This document shows, piece after piece, positions 1-9,372 of a DNA stretch of 64,000 nucleotides. The stretch is taken from NCBI RefSeq assembly GCF_020667845.1, contig NZ_JAFMPQ010000023.1:1-64000 (forward strand), read 5' to 3'. The stretch comes from Cognatishimia sp. F0-27. GTDB lineage: Bacteria; Pseudomonadota; Alphaproteobacteria; Rhodobacterales; Rhodobacteraceae. Each line of letters opens with the position of its first letter. Within the stretch, counting starts at the first letter, position 1. Under the pieces are notes generated by a model that did not search any database, was not told the DNA's origin, and saw nothing but the letters and a program-made list of their open reading frames with translations. The translations under genes and the position numbers were made by a program.

Positions 1-1083
1 TCCCAAACGGTCCATCGTCACGGCCATCGCCGCATCCTGTGCCGTCGGGTTATCCAACGTGTCGAGCAGTGCCTGCGCGATGGGTCCCGGACGGCAGGCC
101 TGACCGATGAATTCCGGAACCGCGCGGGTTTCCGACACCAGATTCACCAGCGTGACCGTGTCCACGAGCAACATGCGCCCGATGATCTGGCGCGACAGCC
201 AGCTCATATCATAGGCGATCACCATCGGCGTGCCTGCCGCCGCCAATTCAAGCGAGACGGTGCCCGAGGCCGCGAGCGCCACATCGGCTGCGCGGAAGGC
301 CGCGCGCTTTTGCGCCCCGTCGTGGTCTTCGTCGGGATCGATGACAATTGGCGCACCAGGCCAGGCCTCGACAGCTGCGCGCACGGTCTGCGCCACCGGG
401 CGCGCCGCCGGACACACCAGGCGCAAGTCCGGACGGTCGGCATGAAGGCGGTCCGCAACGGCGCGAAAGATGGGCAACAGACGGCTGACCTCAGACCTGC
501 GTGATCCGGGCAGCACCAGCGCCATCGGGCCGGCAACGCCATGCCGGTCCCGAAAGCCCTCGGCCTCCTGCGGCGTTGCAACGGGGTCCATCACCACCGG
601 ATGGCCGACAAAATCGCACGCCACCCCTGCCCGCTCCATGTAAGGTGGCTCGAATGGCAAGAGCGCCAGCACCTGATCCACGTGGCTGGCCATCTTCTGC
701 GCCCGCTTTGGTCGCCAGGCCCAGACCGTGGGCGCGACGTAGTGCACCACGCGCACCTTGGACGATGCCTTGACCAACCGCGCCACGCGCAAGGAAAACT
801 CGGGCAGATCAATGGTGATCAGCACGTCCGGACGTGCCTCGATCACCGCGTCGGCGGTTTGCCGGATCCGTGCCTTGAGATGGCGGTAGTCCTTGAGGAT
901 CTCGGCGATACCCATGATGGAGATCTCGTCCATCGGGAACAGGCTTTCGAGCCCCTGTTCGAGCATGCGGTCACCACCGATGCCCTCGAACCGAATATCC
1001 GGCACGCGCTGCTGCAACCCTTGCATCAACGCGGCGCCGAGTTTGTCGCCCGATGGTTCCCCTGCCGTGATGAATACCCGCAT
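1..1083 (-). CDS. lpxB: Lipid-A-disaccharide synthase, C-terminus cut by window edge
   Basis: LpxB joins UDP-2,3-diacylglucosamine to lipid X to make the lipid A disaccharide at the inner face of the inner membrane. The frame is open from an ATG at 1083 down to base 1, giving 361 codons without a stop; the family is usually about 380 residues, so only the last few are missing. The N-terminus reads MRVFITAGEPSGDKLG, the family's glycosyltransferase-B start, followed by a GIGGDRM motif and later VLPGSRRSEV. The start lies one base after the lpxI stop (TGA-C-ATG), so translation is probably coupled. It is the last visible gene of the lipid A block. Confidence 0.95.
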   Translation of the reverse strand, partial: MRVFITAGEPSGDKLGAALMQGLQQRVPDIRFEGIGGDRMLEQGLESLFPMDEISIMGIAEILKDYRHLKARIRQTADAVIEARPDVLITIDLPEFSLRVARLVKASSKVRVVHYVAPTVWAWRPKRAQKMASHVDQVLALLPFEPPYMERAGVACDFVGHPVVMDPVATPQEAEGFRDRHGVAGPMALVLPGSRRSEVSRLLPIFRAVADRLHADRPDLRLVCPAARPVAQTVRAAVEAWPGAPIVIDPDEDHDGAQKRAAFRAADVALAASGTVSLELAAAGTPMVIAYDMSWLSRQIIGRMLLVDTVTLVNLVSETRAVPEFIGQACRPGPIAQALLDTLDNPTAQDAAMAVTMDRLG

Positions 1084-1084
1084 G

Positions 1085-1885
1085 TCAGTCTTGCCTTTCG
1101 CGAACCCAGAGGAAGGCGCCCCGCGCGTCCAGCGTCGCCAGCACCGCCTCCTGATCAAGCACCATGACGCCCCCCGCTTCGATTACAATGCCTGCAAAGC
1201 CCATCGCGCCGATCCGCTGTGCGGTTTCCAGCCCAATGACCGGTAAATCCGCGCGACGCTCCTGTCCCGGTTTGGGGGCCTTGTAGAGCACCGCGCCGCG
1301 GGCGCTTTCGGGTGCCTCCCTGGCGAGACGGTCAAGCATCGCGTCGGTGCCATCCTGTGCCTCGCGCACAAGCACCGTGCCGTCCCGGATCACGCAGGCC
1401 TGCCCGAGGTCTGCCCGCGCTTGTTCAAGGCTCACCTGATCGCCCAGCCGCATCGCGGCCTGTATCCCGGCATCGGGCGTCCTCTGCGTTAGACAGCCCG
1501 CGACGGGCAGCAGCTCAGGGGCGACTTCGTGGGCGGCGCGCACGGTCAGCCCCTGATCCTCGAACACCGAAATGGCGATCCTCAGAGCGCTGTCATCGCC
1601 CGTGCGCAAGGCGCGCCGGATCCTCGGAAGAAGCGCGAGGGTGCGCAGGTCAAGCCGCCACCACGAAAGCTTCGGGCGGTCCACCGCGCCACAGAAACAC
1701 ACTTCCGTCACGCCCTTGCGGCGCAACCAAGCCAGAAACCCGCCGAGCGCCTCCAACCGGAACACGTGGTCCGGCTTTACGCGATCCGGCAAGGAGCCGT
1801 GCATGGCACAGATCACGATGGGGGGTCGAACCGCCTCGCTGACCGCGAGGGGCAAGGCCCCGCGCCCTGCGATCAACGCCAGCAT
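1085..1885 (-). CDS. lpxI: UDP-2,3-diacylglucosamine diphosphatase LpxI (DUF1009 family)
   Basis: LpxI hydrolyses UDP-2,3-diacylglucosamine to lipid X and UMP, the step between the LpxA/C/D reactions and LpxB. The 266-residue protein starts MLALIAGRGALPLAVSEA and carries GFLAWLRRKGVTEVCFCGAV near residue 60, both typical of the LpxI N-domain; the C-half holds the conserved VIEAGGVMVLDQ region. Alphaproteobacteria commonly use LpxI where enterobacteria use the unrelated LpxH, and no LpxH is present here. The gene sits between lpxA (6-bp gap) and lpxB (1-bp gap), which supports the call. Confidence 0.93.
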   Translation of the reverse strand: MLALIAGRGALPLAVSEAVRPPIVICAMHGSLPDRVKPDHVFRLEALGGFLAWLRRKGVTEVCFCGAVDRPKLSWWRLDLRTLALLPRIRRALRTGDDSALRIAISVFEDQGLTVRAAHEVAPELLPVAGCLTQRTPDAGIQAAMRLGDQVSLEQARADLGQACVIRDGTVLVREAQDGTDAMLDRLAREAPESARGAVLYKAPKPGQERRADLPVIGLETAQRIGAMGFAGIVIEAGGVMVLDQEAVLATLDARGAFLWVRERQD

Positions 1886-1891
1886 GGGCGA

Positions 1892-2680
1892 TCAACCGGG
1901 TGTCAGGAAGGAACGGTCGCTTGCGCTCAGCACGAAATCGACGATTTCCTTCACGTAATCGCTTTGGGTTTCGTCGCCAAGACGTCGCGCGCGGTCCTGA
2001 AACGCGCCTTCGCCCTGCGCCAGCATCTGAAATGCCGCGCGCAACGCCGTGATGTCGGACCGCGCAACGCCTTTGCGTTTGAGACCGACGAGGTTCAGCC
2101 CGTCGAGCTTGCCGCGCGGCGCCTGCACAAGGCCGTAAGGGATCACGTCATTGGTGACCATCGTCACGGCGCCGATGATGGCGCCACGCCCGACCCGAAC
2201 CCATTGATGCACGCCGGACAATCCTCCGACGATCACGTCATCCTCGATGATGCAATGTCCCGCCAGGGCGCAGTTGTTGACAAGAATCACCCGGTCGCCC
2301 ACCCGCGCGTCATGCGCCACGTGACAGCCCGCCATGAACAGACCGTCATTGCCCACGCGGGTTTCGCCGCCACCGCCCTCGGTGCCGGTGTTCATGGTCA
2401 CATGCTCGCGGATGCGGTTGCGCGCACCGATCACGAGACGGGTTTTCTCTCCGCGAAACTTGAGGTCTTGCGGGATTTCGCCAATCACCGCGAAGGGAAA
2501 GATCACCGTGTCGCTGCCGACCTCTGTCTCTCCGCCCACGACGACGTGGCTCTTGAGTTCGACACGATCATGCAGGGTGACATCCGGACCCACATGGCAA
2601 AACGGGCCAATCACACATCCCTCACCGATTTTCGCGCCCGGTTCGATGACGGCTGATGGGTGAATCCGGGCCTCGGTCAC
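1892..2680 (-). CDS. lpxA: Acyl-ACP--UDP-N-acetylglucosamine O-acyltransferase
   Basis: LpxA transfers a 3-hydroxyacyl chain from ACP to UDP-GlcNAc, the first step of lipid A synthesis, in the cytoplasm. The 262-residue protein shows left-handed beta-helix hexapeptide repeats (for example [16 protein letters not shown] at the N-terminus). His123 in the AGCHVAHD segment matches the catalytic histidine of the family. The start codon is GTG and overlaps the fabZ stop by 4 bp (GTGA), a coupling arrangement. The C-terminal helical part (about residues 190-262) fits the ACP-binding domain. Confidence 0.95.
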   Translation of the reverse strand: MTEARIHPSAVIEPGAKIGEGCVIGPFCHVGPDVTLHDRVELKSHVVVGGETEVGSDTVIFPFAVIGEIPQDLKFRGEKTRLVIGARNRIREHVTMNTGTEGGGGETRVGNDGLFMAGCHVAHDARVGDRVILVNNCALAGHCIIEDDVIVGGLSGVHQWVRVGRGAIIGAVTMVTNDVIPYGLVQAPRGKLDGLNLVGLKRKGVARSDITALRAAFQMLAQGEGAFQDRARRLGDETQSDYVKEIVDFVLSASDRSFLTPG

Positions 2681-3138
2681 GACGGCAGGTCCATCATCGC
2701 GGTAAACTCCACCTCGGCCGCCATCTCGCCGTCCACCTCGGCGCGGCCGGCAAATTTCCAGACCTTGCCGCCCGGCTTGCCCCGCACCGTCGTCAGGTGC
2801 ATCCGCAACTGGTCGCCGGGGATCACCTTGCGACGGAACTTACATTTGTCGATCGCCATGAAGTAGATCAGCATGTCCTTGTCCGCGAGATCCAGCGCCA
2901 CCCCGACCATCACCGCCGCCGTCTGGGCCATCGCCTCGACAATGGTGACGCCGGGCATGATCGGCGTTCCCGGAAAATGGCCTTGGAAATGCGGTTCATT
3001 CATGGTGACGTTCTTGATGCCCACCGCGCTTTGGGTGCCGGCGATCTCTTCGACGCGATCCACCAGAAGAAAAGGATAGCGGTGCGGAAGGATCCGCTGG
3101 ATCAACTGGATATCGGCGCTTTGATGGGTGTCACTCAT
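2677..3138 (-). CDS. fabZ: 3-hydroxyacyl-[ACP] dehydratase
   Basis: FabZ dehydrates 3-hydroxyacyl-ACP in fatty acid synthesis and competes with LpxA for its substrate. The 153-residue protein has [11 protein letters not shown] at residues 19-29 and the hot-dog active site, with His54 in GHFPG and Glu68 in VEAMAQTA, the same numbers as in E. coli. The ATG at 3138 is preferred over longer readings because AGGACA lies about 8 bases upstream. The gene follows skp by about 120 bp and overlaps lpxA by 4 bp, the usual skp-fabZ-lpxA order. Confidence 0.95.
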   Translation of the reverse strand: MSDTHQSADIQLIQRILPHRYPFLLVDRVEEIAGTQSAVGIKNVTMNEPHFQGHFPGTPIMPGVTIVEAMAQTAAVMVGVALDLADKDMLIYFMAIDKCKFRRKVIPGDQLRMHLTTVRGKPGGKVWKFAGRAEVDGEMAAEVEFTAMMDLPS

Positions 3139-3259
3139 AACGGCTGTCCTGTAATTCGCGGTCGCAAAGTCCCTAGCAACGCGCGTGGCGCGGGGCAAGG
3201 GTCCTGCCGGAGATGGGCCGCATTCCGCACCCCTGGTCGAAGCCCGGCAATCCGGCCCG

Positions 3260-3895
3260 TTACTCCTGTTCGTCCGGCGGTGTTTCGAAAGCGGGAAGAC
3301 CGGAATTGTCTGGCTCCGGTTCTGGCTGCGCCATGGGTGTCAGATCGGCGCCGTCACCGATTTGATTGTCGATCCGGTCCACCGCCTGATCGGTCACGTC
3401 GATGAAATTGGCCGCAAGAAAGACCGCGCGCCGCTCCAGGATGACAGCGGCCCCGCTCTCGCGCATCAAGGACTGAAGCACCGGCTCCGAGACGGCGAGG
3501 AACTGCCGCCTCGCGTCTTCGCTGCGCTGATTGAGCGCCCTTGCCTTGATGTCCTGTTCGCGGCGGAGGCGTTGCACCTTTTCATCGAAGGCGCGGGCCA
3601 ACGCACGGAATTCATCCGGTTCCATGCCCGCGCGCTCGTCGGTCAGGCGGCGCTCCTCCTCGGTCAGTTCGGCCTCGATGCGTCGGTTCTCGGCCGCGAG
3701 GCTTGCGCCTTCCGCCTCGATCTCCACCAACACACGCTGCCCAAAGGCGCTCTGTGCAAACGCCCGGTCAAACTCGATCACAAGGATCGGGCTTTGCACC
3801 GTGCCTTCGGAAAGGGTGCCTGCCAAGGGCTGAGCCGCAGACATGACCGGCCAGAGCCCGAGCATCCACGCGCAAGCAAGAGCGGCCAGGCGCAT
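3260..3895 (-). CDS. OmpH/Skp family periplasmic chaperone
   Basis: Skp-type chaperones hold unfolded outer-membrane proteins in the periplasm before BamA folds them. The 211-residue protein has a signal peptide (residues 1 to about 21, ending SAAQP) and a core of charged heptad-like helices (about 60-150), rich in Glu, Arg and Ala, as expected for the Skp tentacle coiled coil. A proline/acid-rich tail (from about 185) is longer than in E. coli Skp. The gene starts 4 bp after the bamA stop, so the two are almost certainly co-transcribed. Family assignment rests on the [14 protein letters not shown] region, fold and position. Confidence 0.85.
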   Translation of the reverse strand: MRLAALACAWMLGLWPVMSAAQPLAGTLSEGTVQSPILVIEFDRAFAQSAFGQRVLVEIEAEGASLAAENRRIEAELTEEERRLTDERAGMEPDEFRALARAFDEKVQRLRREQDIKARALNQRSEDARRQFLAVSEPVLQSLMRESGAAVILERRAVFLAANFIDVTDQAVDRIDNQIGDGADLTPMAQPEPEPDNSGLPAFETPPDEQE

Positions 3896-3899
3896 CGGC

Positions 3900-6320
3900 T
3901 CAGAATTGTGTCTGAATGGTCAGGTTGAAGTTCAGCGGCTTGTCATACTTGTTCTTCTGCAGCGGCTCGGAGAAGTTCAAGCGCAGCGGGCCGATGGCGC
4001 TGTCCCAAAGCAGCGAAAAGCCGACAGTGTGACGCGCTTCAAAGCCATCCGACACCACCTTGTTTGCCGCAAGCGCATTGTCCTTAGTATCAGAGCTGAG
4101 CCCCCAAACGGACCCCACATCATAGAACAGGCCCCCGCGCAGCCCGTATTCTTCGGGCAGTCCAAGCGGAAACTCCGCATCAAACCGCGCCACGGCGTAG
4201 AAATTGCCGCCCAGCGGGTCGTTGACACCGGGACCGATTTCGCGCGGGCCGATCCCGCCATATTCGAAGCCACGCATGATATTCGGCCCGATCAGGAACC
4301 GGTCGGTGATCCGGCTGGTGCCTTCGGAGAAATTCAGCGCGCCACCTTCGAGCGTGGCCCTCAAGGTCACTTCCTCGTTAAGGATCTTGGTCTGACCGAG
4401 TGCCTTGAAAGACGTGCGCACATAGGTCGTGTCGCCGCCCAGTCCGGCAAAATCCTGACCAAACTCGAGCCGCACTCCGGCGTTGGGATTCAGGCCCGTC
4501 CGGCGTGTGTCGAAGCTGTAGGTGTAGCCGATAAAGCTGTCATAACGCGGGCCTTCATCGGCCTCGGCGCGAATGATCCCGCCGATTTCCGGGTCCGCCG
4601 CCGTCGGTAGCGGTGTATCGTCCGGCAACACGAGATCGGTGTATTTCAGACCGTAGCGCAGACCCACGCGGCCGTTCTCCGACACCGGGAACCCAAGCGA
4701 AATGCCGAAATTGCCAACGGTTGTGTCCCAATCGGTCCCGAGATTGTCCGTCTCGTTGTAATTGAGATCGATCCCGAAGGAGAGGTCCCGACCGAGGAAG
4801 GCCGGCTCAAGGAAATTGAACGCGTAGGCACGAGCCGTGCTGGACGTATTGAAGCTCAGGCCGAGCGCCTGACCGCGACCGAGGAAATTGCGCTCGGAGA
4901 AGGAGATCGCGGCGCCGAAGCCAGTTGTCGTCGAATAGGAGCCGCCAAAGCTGAGCGCGCCGGTAGGCTGCTCTTCGACGTCGACCTCGACAATGACCTG
5001 CTGCGGGCTGGACCCCTCCCGGGCCTGCACGTCAGCCTCGCCGAAGAACCCCAGAGCACGGATTCGCTCGGCGCTTTCGCGCACGGCGCGTGGATTGAAC
5101 GGGTCGCCCTCGACCACGTCGAACTGTCGCCGCACGACCCGGTCCAACGTGGTGGAATTGCCCTCAATATCAATGCGTTCGATAAAGATGCGCTCACCGC
5201 GGGTCAGCACGAACTCCACATCCAGCGTCAGGTCGCGATCGTTGCGCTCGATGCGCGGCTCGACCCGCACGAAGTTGAGACCTTCGCGCAAAGCCAGACG
5301 CTCAAGGCGGGCGATCTCGTTCTCTACCCGGAGCGGCGAGTAGACCGCACCTTCGCGCAGCCTCAACCGGCTTTCGAACACGTCCAGATCAACTTCCGGC
5401 AGGTCGGAATTCACTGTCACGGCACCAACGGTGAATTGCTGGCCTTCCTCGACGTTGAAGGTCACGAAATAGCCGTCGCGCTCTTGCGCAAGCTCGGCAT
5501 TCACGCCCGTCACGCGGAAATCCACGTAGCCGCGCGAGAGGTAGAAATCGCGTAGCAGCTGCTTGTCGAATTCGATCCGGTCTTCGATCAGCGTGTCGCG
5601 GCGGATCAGGGCGCGCAGGAAACCCGCCTGCTTGGTGTCGAGAACGCGGCGGAGCCGGTTGTCCGAATAGGTGCCGTTTCCGACAAACCCGATACGTTCG
5701 ATCTCCGACACGCCGCCTTCGAAAATCTCGAACACGAGATCGACGCGGTTGTTGGAGCGTCGGATCACCTTTGGCTCGACCCGAGCCGCCAGACGGCCCT
5801 GCTCGATATAGGATTCGGAAATCGTTTGCGCATCCGCCTCGGCCACCCGCGGGCTGAAGACGCGCCGCGATTGCGACGTGATGAGCGCGGCAAGGTTTTC
5901 ATCGTCGATCCGCTGATTGCCCTCGAAGGAGATGCGGTTGATCGTCGGGTATTCCACCACGCGGATCACGAGCCGCGATCCCTGCGGATCGATCTCGACG
6001 GATTCGAAAAGGCCGGAGGCCAGGATCCGCTGATAGGCATCGTTGAGCTGTGCAGCGGAAACCCGCTCACCGCGCGCAATTCCAGCATAGCTCAGGATCG
6101 TCGCGGGCTCGATACGCTGGTTGCCTTCGATGGAGACACTGTTGAAGCTGAAGTTCTGGGCATAGGCGACATGCGGAATCGTCAGCGCCCCGACACCGCC
6201 CGAAAGCGCCAGCGTGATGGCGCCAATACGGGCCATACGGCCGATACGAGCCTTTGTTTCAAAGCGCCTTGCGCCACCCGCGAATGAGCCTGCAGCCATC
6301 GTACCAATCCATAAAGACAT
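3900..6320 (-). CDS. bamA: Outer-membrane protein assembly factor BamA
   Basis: BamA is the outer-membrane insertase for beta-barrel proteins. The 806-residue product has an N-terminal export region, five POTRA-like repeats (about residues 55-455; repeated phrases such as ISFEGNQRIDD and IDIEGNSTT), then a 16-strand barrel ending in an aromatic C-terminus (NFNLTIQTQF), a typical beta-signal. The barrel contains GxxxGxRG-type strands and a YGGIGPREIGPG loop; the latter fits the RGF/IGPR region of the family. The ATG at 6320 is the longest start; a start at the Met near 6236, directly before the hydrophobic signal core, is possible. Neighbours rseP and skp match the standard cluster. Confidence 0.95.
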   Translation of the reverse strand: MSLWIGTMAAGSFAGGARRFETKARIGRMARIGAITLALSGGVGALTIPHVAYAQNFSFNSVSIEGNQRIEPATILSYAGIARGERVSAAQLNDAYQRILASGLFESVEIDPQGSRLVIRVVEYPTINRISFEGNQRIDDENLAALITSQSRRVFSPRVAEADAQTISESYIEQGRLAARVEPKVIRRSNNRVDLVFEIFEGGVSEIERIGFVGNGTYSDNRLRRVLDTKQAGFLRALIRRDTLIEDRIEFDKQLLRDFYLSRGYVDFRVTGVNAELAQERDGYFVTFNVEEGQQFTVGAVTVNSDLPEVDLDVFESRLRLREGAVYSPLRVENEIARLERLALREGLNFVRVEPRIERNDRDLTLDVEFVLTRGERIFIERIDIEGNSTTLDRVVRRQFDVVEGDPFNPRAVRESAERIRALGFFGEADVQAREGSSPQQVIVEVDVEEQPTGALSFGGSYSTTTGFGAAISFSERNFLGRGQALGLSFNTSSTARAYAFNFLEPAFLGRDLSFGIDLNYNETDNLGTDWDTTVGNFGISLGFPVSENGRVGLRYGLKYTDLVLPDDTPLPTAADPEIGGIIRAEADEGPRYDSFIGYTYSFDTRRTGLNPNAGVRLEFGQDFAGLGGDTTYVRTSFKALGQTKILNEEVTLRATLEGGALNFSEGTSRITDRFLIGPNIMRGFEYGGIGPREIGPGVNDPLGGNFYAVARFDAEFPLGLPEEYGLRGGLFYDVGSVWGLSSDTKDNALAANKVVSDGFEARHTVGFSLLWDSAIGPLRLNFSEPLQKNKYDKPLNFNLTIQTQF

Positions 6321-6331
6321 CCCTTGAGGTT

Positions 6332-6360
6332 TCAGTATCGGGATTGACCGGGGTTGTCAA
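6332..6360 (-). promoter_or_regulatory. Candidate promoter for bamA
   Basis: On the minus strand TTGACA (6360-6355) is followed after 17 bases by TACTGA (6337-6332), a good -35 and a weak -10, ending about 11 bases before the bamA ATG at 6320. This would give an almost leaderless transcript from that ATG, which favours the internal start near 6236 if the promoter is real. Seen by eye only. Confidence 0.35.
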
Positions 6361-6445
6361 AACGCCAGACACAACAAAACCGCCCAAATCGGACGATCTT
6401 GCCGGGTTTTTCATCGAATAGATGTTGTGGTCGAGACGGCTGGGG

Positions 6446-6577
6446 CTACCGCATGGCGGTGCCGAGATAGGCACCCGCGAACAAGGCCGCCACGATCGTC
6501 GCGATATACAGCATCCGGTCCCAGTTGATGTGGACCAGCAGGCTCATGCTGCGATAGCCGTCCTGGATTGTCTGCAT
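6446..6577 (-). CDS. Small single-span membrane protein (43 aa), unknown function
   Basis: A 43-residue frame starting at the ATG at 6577, preceded by AAGGAC about 8 bases upstream, is much better supported than the longer upstream reading. The protein begins MQTIQDGYRSMSLLV and has one hydrophobic segment at about residues 23-40 (LYIATIVAALFAGAYLG), so it is probably a single-pass inner-membrane protein. It sits alone in the 477-bp gap between rseP and bamA, in the same direction. No function is known to me; the location suggests an envelope role but that is inference. Confidence 0.6.
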   Translation of the reverse strand: MQTIQDGYRSMSLLVHINWDRMLYIATIVAALFAGAYLGTAMR

Positions 6578-6796
6578 CGTCTTGTCCTTCGGTTGCCATG
6601 GGCCTGTGCGGCACGCGCACGCCGCCTTGACCCATATGCACTGCGAAATCGGGCAAAACCGTGGCACAAGGATGATCTTTGCGCGGCATCCGGTGCGCAA
6701 CGGGATGTCCGGCGATCAAGCCCGGAGGCGGCAGACGGACACACCCGAAACGGCCGACCCACCGTAGGGCCGGCCCATTCCGCATCCGCAACGCGA

Positions 6797-8140
6797 TCAG
6801 GGGCAGAACAGGTCGTTTGTCAGCGCAAAGACCATCAACCCGAGGATCAGCGTCAATCCGATCGACATCAGCACCTTGAGCGCGCGGTCGGATGGCTTGC
6901 GGCCAGACACGGCCTCGTAGGCATAAAAGACCAGGTGTCCCCCATCGAGCACGGGGACCGGAAACAGGTTCAGCAATCCCACGGCGGTCGACAGAACGGC
7001 GATGAACCAGATGAAGCTTGTGCCGCCCTGGCTCGCCATGTCGCCAGAGGTTTCCGCGATCCCGATGGGACCGGATAGGTTGCAGGTGCTGATGGCGCCG
7101 GTGGCCATGTGCCACAGCCCGGACAGCGACCCACGCATGATCTCGCCAACCTGCACCACCCCTTGCCAGGTGGCTTCGAACACACCCGGCGATACGGTGG
7201 CCGGTTCAAACGCGATTCCGCCCACGATGCCGATCCGGTAGAATGTTTCGAACCCGCCATCAGGCTGCGGCTCGTCCACGCGGCGCGGCGTGAGCGCCAC
7301 GTCGCGGGTTGCTCCGTCATTCCAGAGCGCGAGGGTCAGCGTTGCGCCTTCGGAACCTTCAACCGCTTGACGCAGCTGGTCGAAGGCAAAGATCTGCTGG
7401 CCGTTGATCGCGGTGATCACGTCGCCCTGTCGCAGGCCCGCATCGCCCGCCGCGGACCGCGGGGCCACCTGCGTCACGATAGGCGGGTAGACGTAAGGGC
7501 CGGCCACCTCTGTTTCGCGCCCGTCACGGTCGACGCGATAGGTCAGCTGCGGCACTTGCGGCAATGCCTTCATGAAAGCTTCATAGGCCACCGGATCGTC
7601 GAAACTCGGCGGGGCTTTGCCCTCGATCCCAAGGATCACGTCACCCTCGACCAGTTCCTGCTGCGTTGGCAAGGTGCGCAGCTCGCCCACGGTCAGCGGG
7701 TCTGCCGCAACGCCCCGGAACAGGAAGACGCCGGCAAAGATCAGGATAGACAGCGCGAAGTTGAAGAGCGGCCCGGCAGCCACGGTTGCGGTGCGCGCCC
7801 AAAGCGGTGCTCCGTCCATCGTGCTGCGCCTGTCCGACTCGTCGATGCTGCCCAGAACGGCCTCGTCGCGGCCGCCGGACGCGTTGGCGTCCCCGCGAAA
7901 CTTCACGTAACCGCCAAACGGCAGCAGCGCGAATTGCCACTTGGTGCCGAAGCTGTCGGTGCGAGAATAGAGCACAGGGCCAAAGCCGAGCGAAAACACT
8001 TCGGGATAGATGCCGGACCACTTGCCAACGATGTAATGGCCGTATTCATGGATCGCGACGATAACCGAAAGGGCAATCACAAACGCAAGAAGCGTCCAGA
8101 TCAGGCCGCCGAATTGCGGGATGAGCGTGGTCAGATCCAA
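6797..8140 (-). CDS. rseP: Site-2 membrane metalloprotease RseP
   Basis: RseP cleaves membrane-embedded substrates such as anti-sigma factors and remnant signal peptides. The 447-residue protein has HEYGH (HExxH) at residues 31-35 in the first transmembrane span and the second zinc motif LDG at about 398-400 (PVPVLDGGH). A PDZ region lies between about 205 and 290 (VAPRSAAGDAGLRQGD). It belongs to the M50 family and is encoded between dxr and bamA, as in many proteobacteria. The dxr-rseP gap is about 50 bp, consistent with one operon. Confidence 0.95.
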   Translation of the reverse strand: MDLTTLIPQFGGLIWTLLAFVIALSVIVAIHEYGHYIVGKWSGIYPEVFSLGFGPVLYSRTDSFGTKWQFALLPFGGYVKFRGDANASGGRDEAVLGSIDESDRRSTMDGAPLWARTATVAAGPLFNFALSILIFAGVFLFRGVAADPLTVGELRTLPTQQELVEGDVILGIEGKAPPSFDDPVAYEAFMKALPQVPQLTYRVDRDGRETEVAGPYVYPPIVTQVAPRSAAGDAGLRQGDVITAINGQQIFAFDQLRQAVEGSEGATLTLALWNDGATRDVALTPRRVDEPQPDGGFETFYRIGIVGGIAFEPATVSPGVFEATWQGVVQVGEIMRGSLSGLWHMATGAISTCNLSGPIGIAETSGDMASQGGTSFIWFIAVLSTAVGLLNLFPVPVLDGGHLVFYAYEAVSGRKPSDRALKVLMSIGLTLILGLMVFALTNDLFCP

Positions 8141-8192
8141 AGCAAGTGCTCCCTCTCAAGTCGCATTCTGCGTGCGACCGGTTAATCAATGG

Positions 8193-9368
8193 TCAGTTTG
8201 CGGCGCGGCGTGCCATGATGGCATCGGCCCGCTCCCTTGCGAGATGGTCCGCGCGCATGACCGTATCAAGGGTGAGCGTGGCAGGAGTGAGGCCATCGCC
8301 GGACGAAAGCTGGGACAAGACCTCCTCGACCACCTCCGCCATCTGAGTGAACCCGATGCGCCCGTCGAGGAACCCGTCGAGCGCCCGTTCCTTCGCGGCG
8401 TTGAACACCGCACCGGCCAGCCCGCGGGTCTCCATCACCGACCGTGACAGACGCAGCGCGGGCCAGCGTGTCTCGCAGGCCTTGCGGAAATTGAGTTGCC
8501 CCAAAGCCGCAAGGTCCAGCCGCGCCACCGGAAGATCCCGCCGCTCCGGCCAGTGCAGCGCGAAACCGATGGCGTGGCGCATGTCCGGCGGTCCGACATG
8601 CGCCATCAACGCGCCATCCCGGAAGCCCACCAACGCGTGAATGAGGCTCTCAGGGTGCACAACCGCCTCGATCTGGCTTGGCTCGATCTCGAAAAACTCA
8701 CGTGTTTCAATGAGTTCCAGTGCCTTGTTGAACATCGACGCCGAATCGATCGTGATCCTCTGCCCCATGTCCCAATTCGGGTGCGTTGCCGCCTCTGCGG
8801 GCGTGGCATTGGCCAGTGCTTCCAGCGGCCAGTCGCGAAAGGCGCCACCGGACGCGGTGATCACGACCCGCTCGACAGCGGCCATGTCTTCGCCGATCAG
8901 CGCCTGAAACACCGCGGAATGCTCGCTGTCCACAGGCAGGATACGGCCGCCATGTGTCTTGGCCGTCTCGAGCATCAAGGGCCCGGCACAGACCATGCTT
9001 TCCTTGTTGGCCAGCGCCAGCGCAGCGCCCTGCTGCAAGGCGCGCAAGCCCGGCTCAAGCCCCGCGGACCCGACGATGGCCGACATGACCCAATCCGCCG
9101 GTCGCGTGGCGGCCTCGATCAGGGCAGTGCGCCCGGCGGCGGCTTCGACCCCGGATCCTTCGAGCGCGGCGCGCAGCGCGTCCAGCTTGTCGTCATAGGC
9201 TGTCACGGCAACCTGCGCGTTCAGACGGCGCGCGTCCTGCGCCAGTTGCTCGATATTGGCACCACCGGTCAGCGCGACAACGCTGTATTCCTCCGGCGCG
9301 CGCGCGATCAGATCAATCGTGTTCTGCCCGATGGAGCCCGTCGCACCGAAGATGGAAACCCGTCTCAT
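8193..9368 (-). CDS. dxr: 1-deoxy-D-xylulose 5-phosphate reductoisomerase
   Basis: Dxr converts DXP to MEP with NADPH, the first committed step of the MEP isoprenoid pathway. The 391-residue protein starts MRRVSIFGATGSIGQNT, an NADPH-binding motif. The metal and substrate region shows LPVDSEHSA and GAFRDWP, and the mid region has NWDMGQRITIDSASMFNK, all diagnostic. The ATG at 9368, 4 bp after the cdsA stop, is chosen because the Rossmann motif begins there; a 33-residue longer reading has no support. Its product feeds UppS, encoded two genes upstream. Confidence 0.96.
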   Translation of the reverse strand: MRRVSIFGATGSIGQNTIDLIARAPEEYSVVALTGGANIEQLAQDARRLNAQVAVTAYDDKLDALRAALEGSGVEAAAGRTALIEAATRPADWVMSAIVGSAGLEPGLRALQQGAALALANKESMVCAGPLMLETAKTHGGRILPVDSEHSAVFQALIGEDMAAVERVVITASGGAFRDWPLEALANATPAEAATHPNWDMGQRITIDSASMFNKALELIETREFFEIEPSQIEAVVHPESLIHALVGFRDGALMAHVGPPDMRHAIGFALHWPERRDLPVARLDLAALGQLNFRKACETRWPALRLSRSVMETRGLAGAVFNAAKERALDGFLDGRIGFTQMAEVVEEVLSQLSSGDGLTPATLTLDTVMRADHLARERADAIMARRAAN

Positions 9369-9372
9369 GCCA

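Noticed and set aside
1892-2656. Long plus-strand frames opposite lpxI and lpxA (and similar frames opposite bamA, recG, ligA, pyrG)
   Set aside because: They are antisense shadows caused by GC-rich codon use; His/Arg/Pro-rich, no motifs, no ribosome sites.
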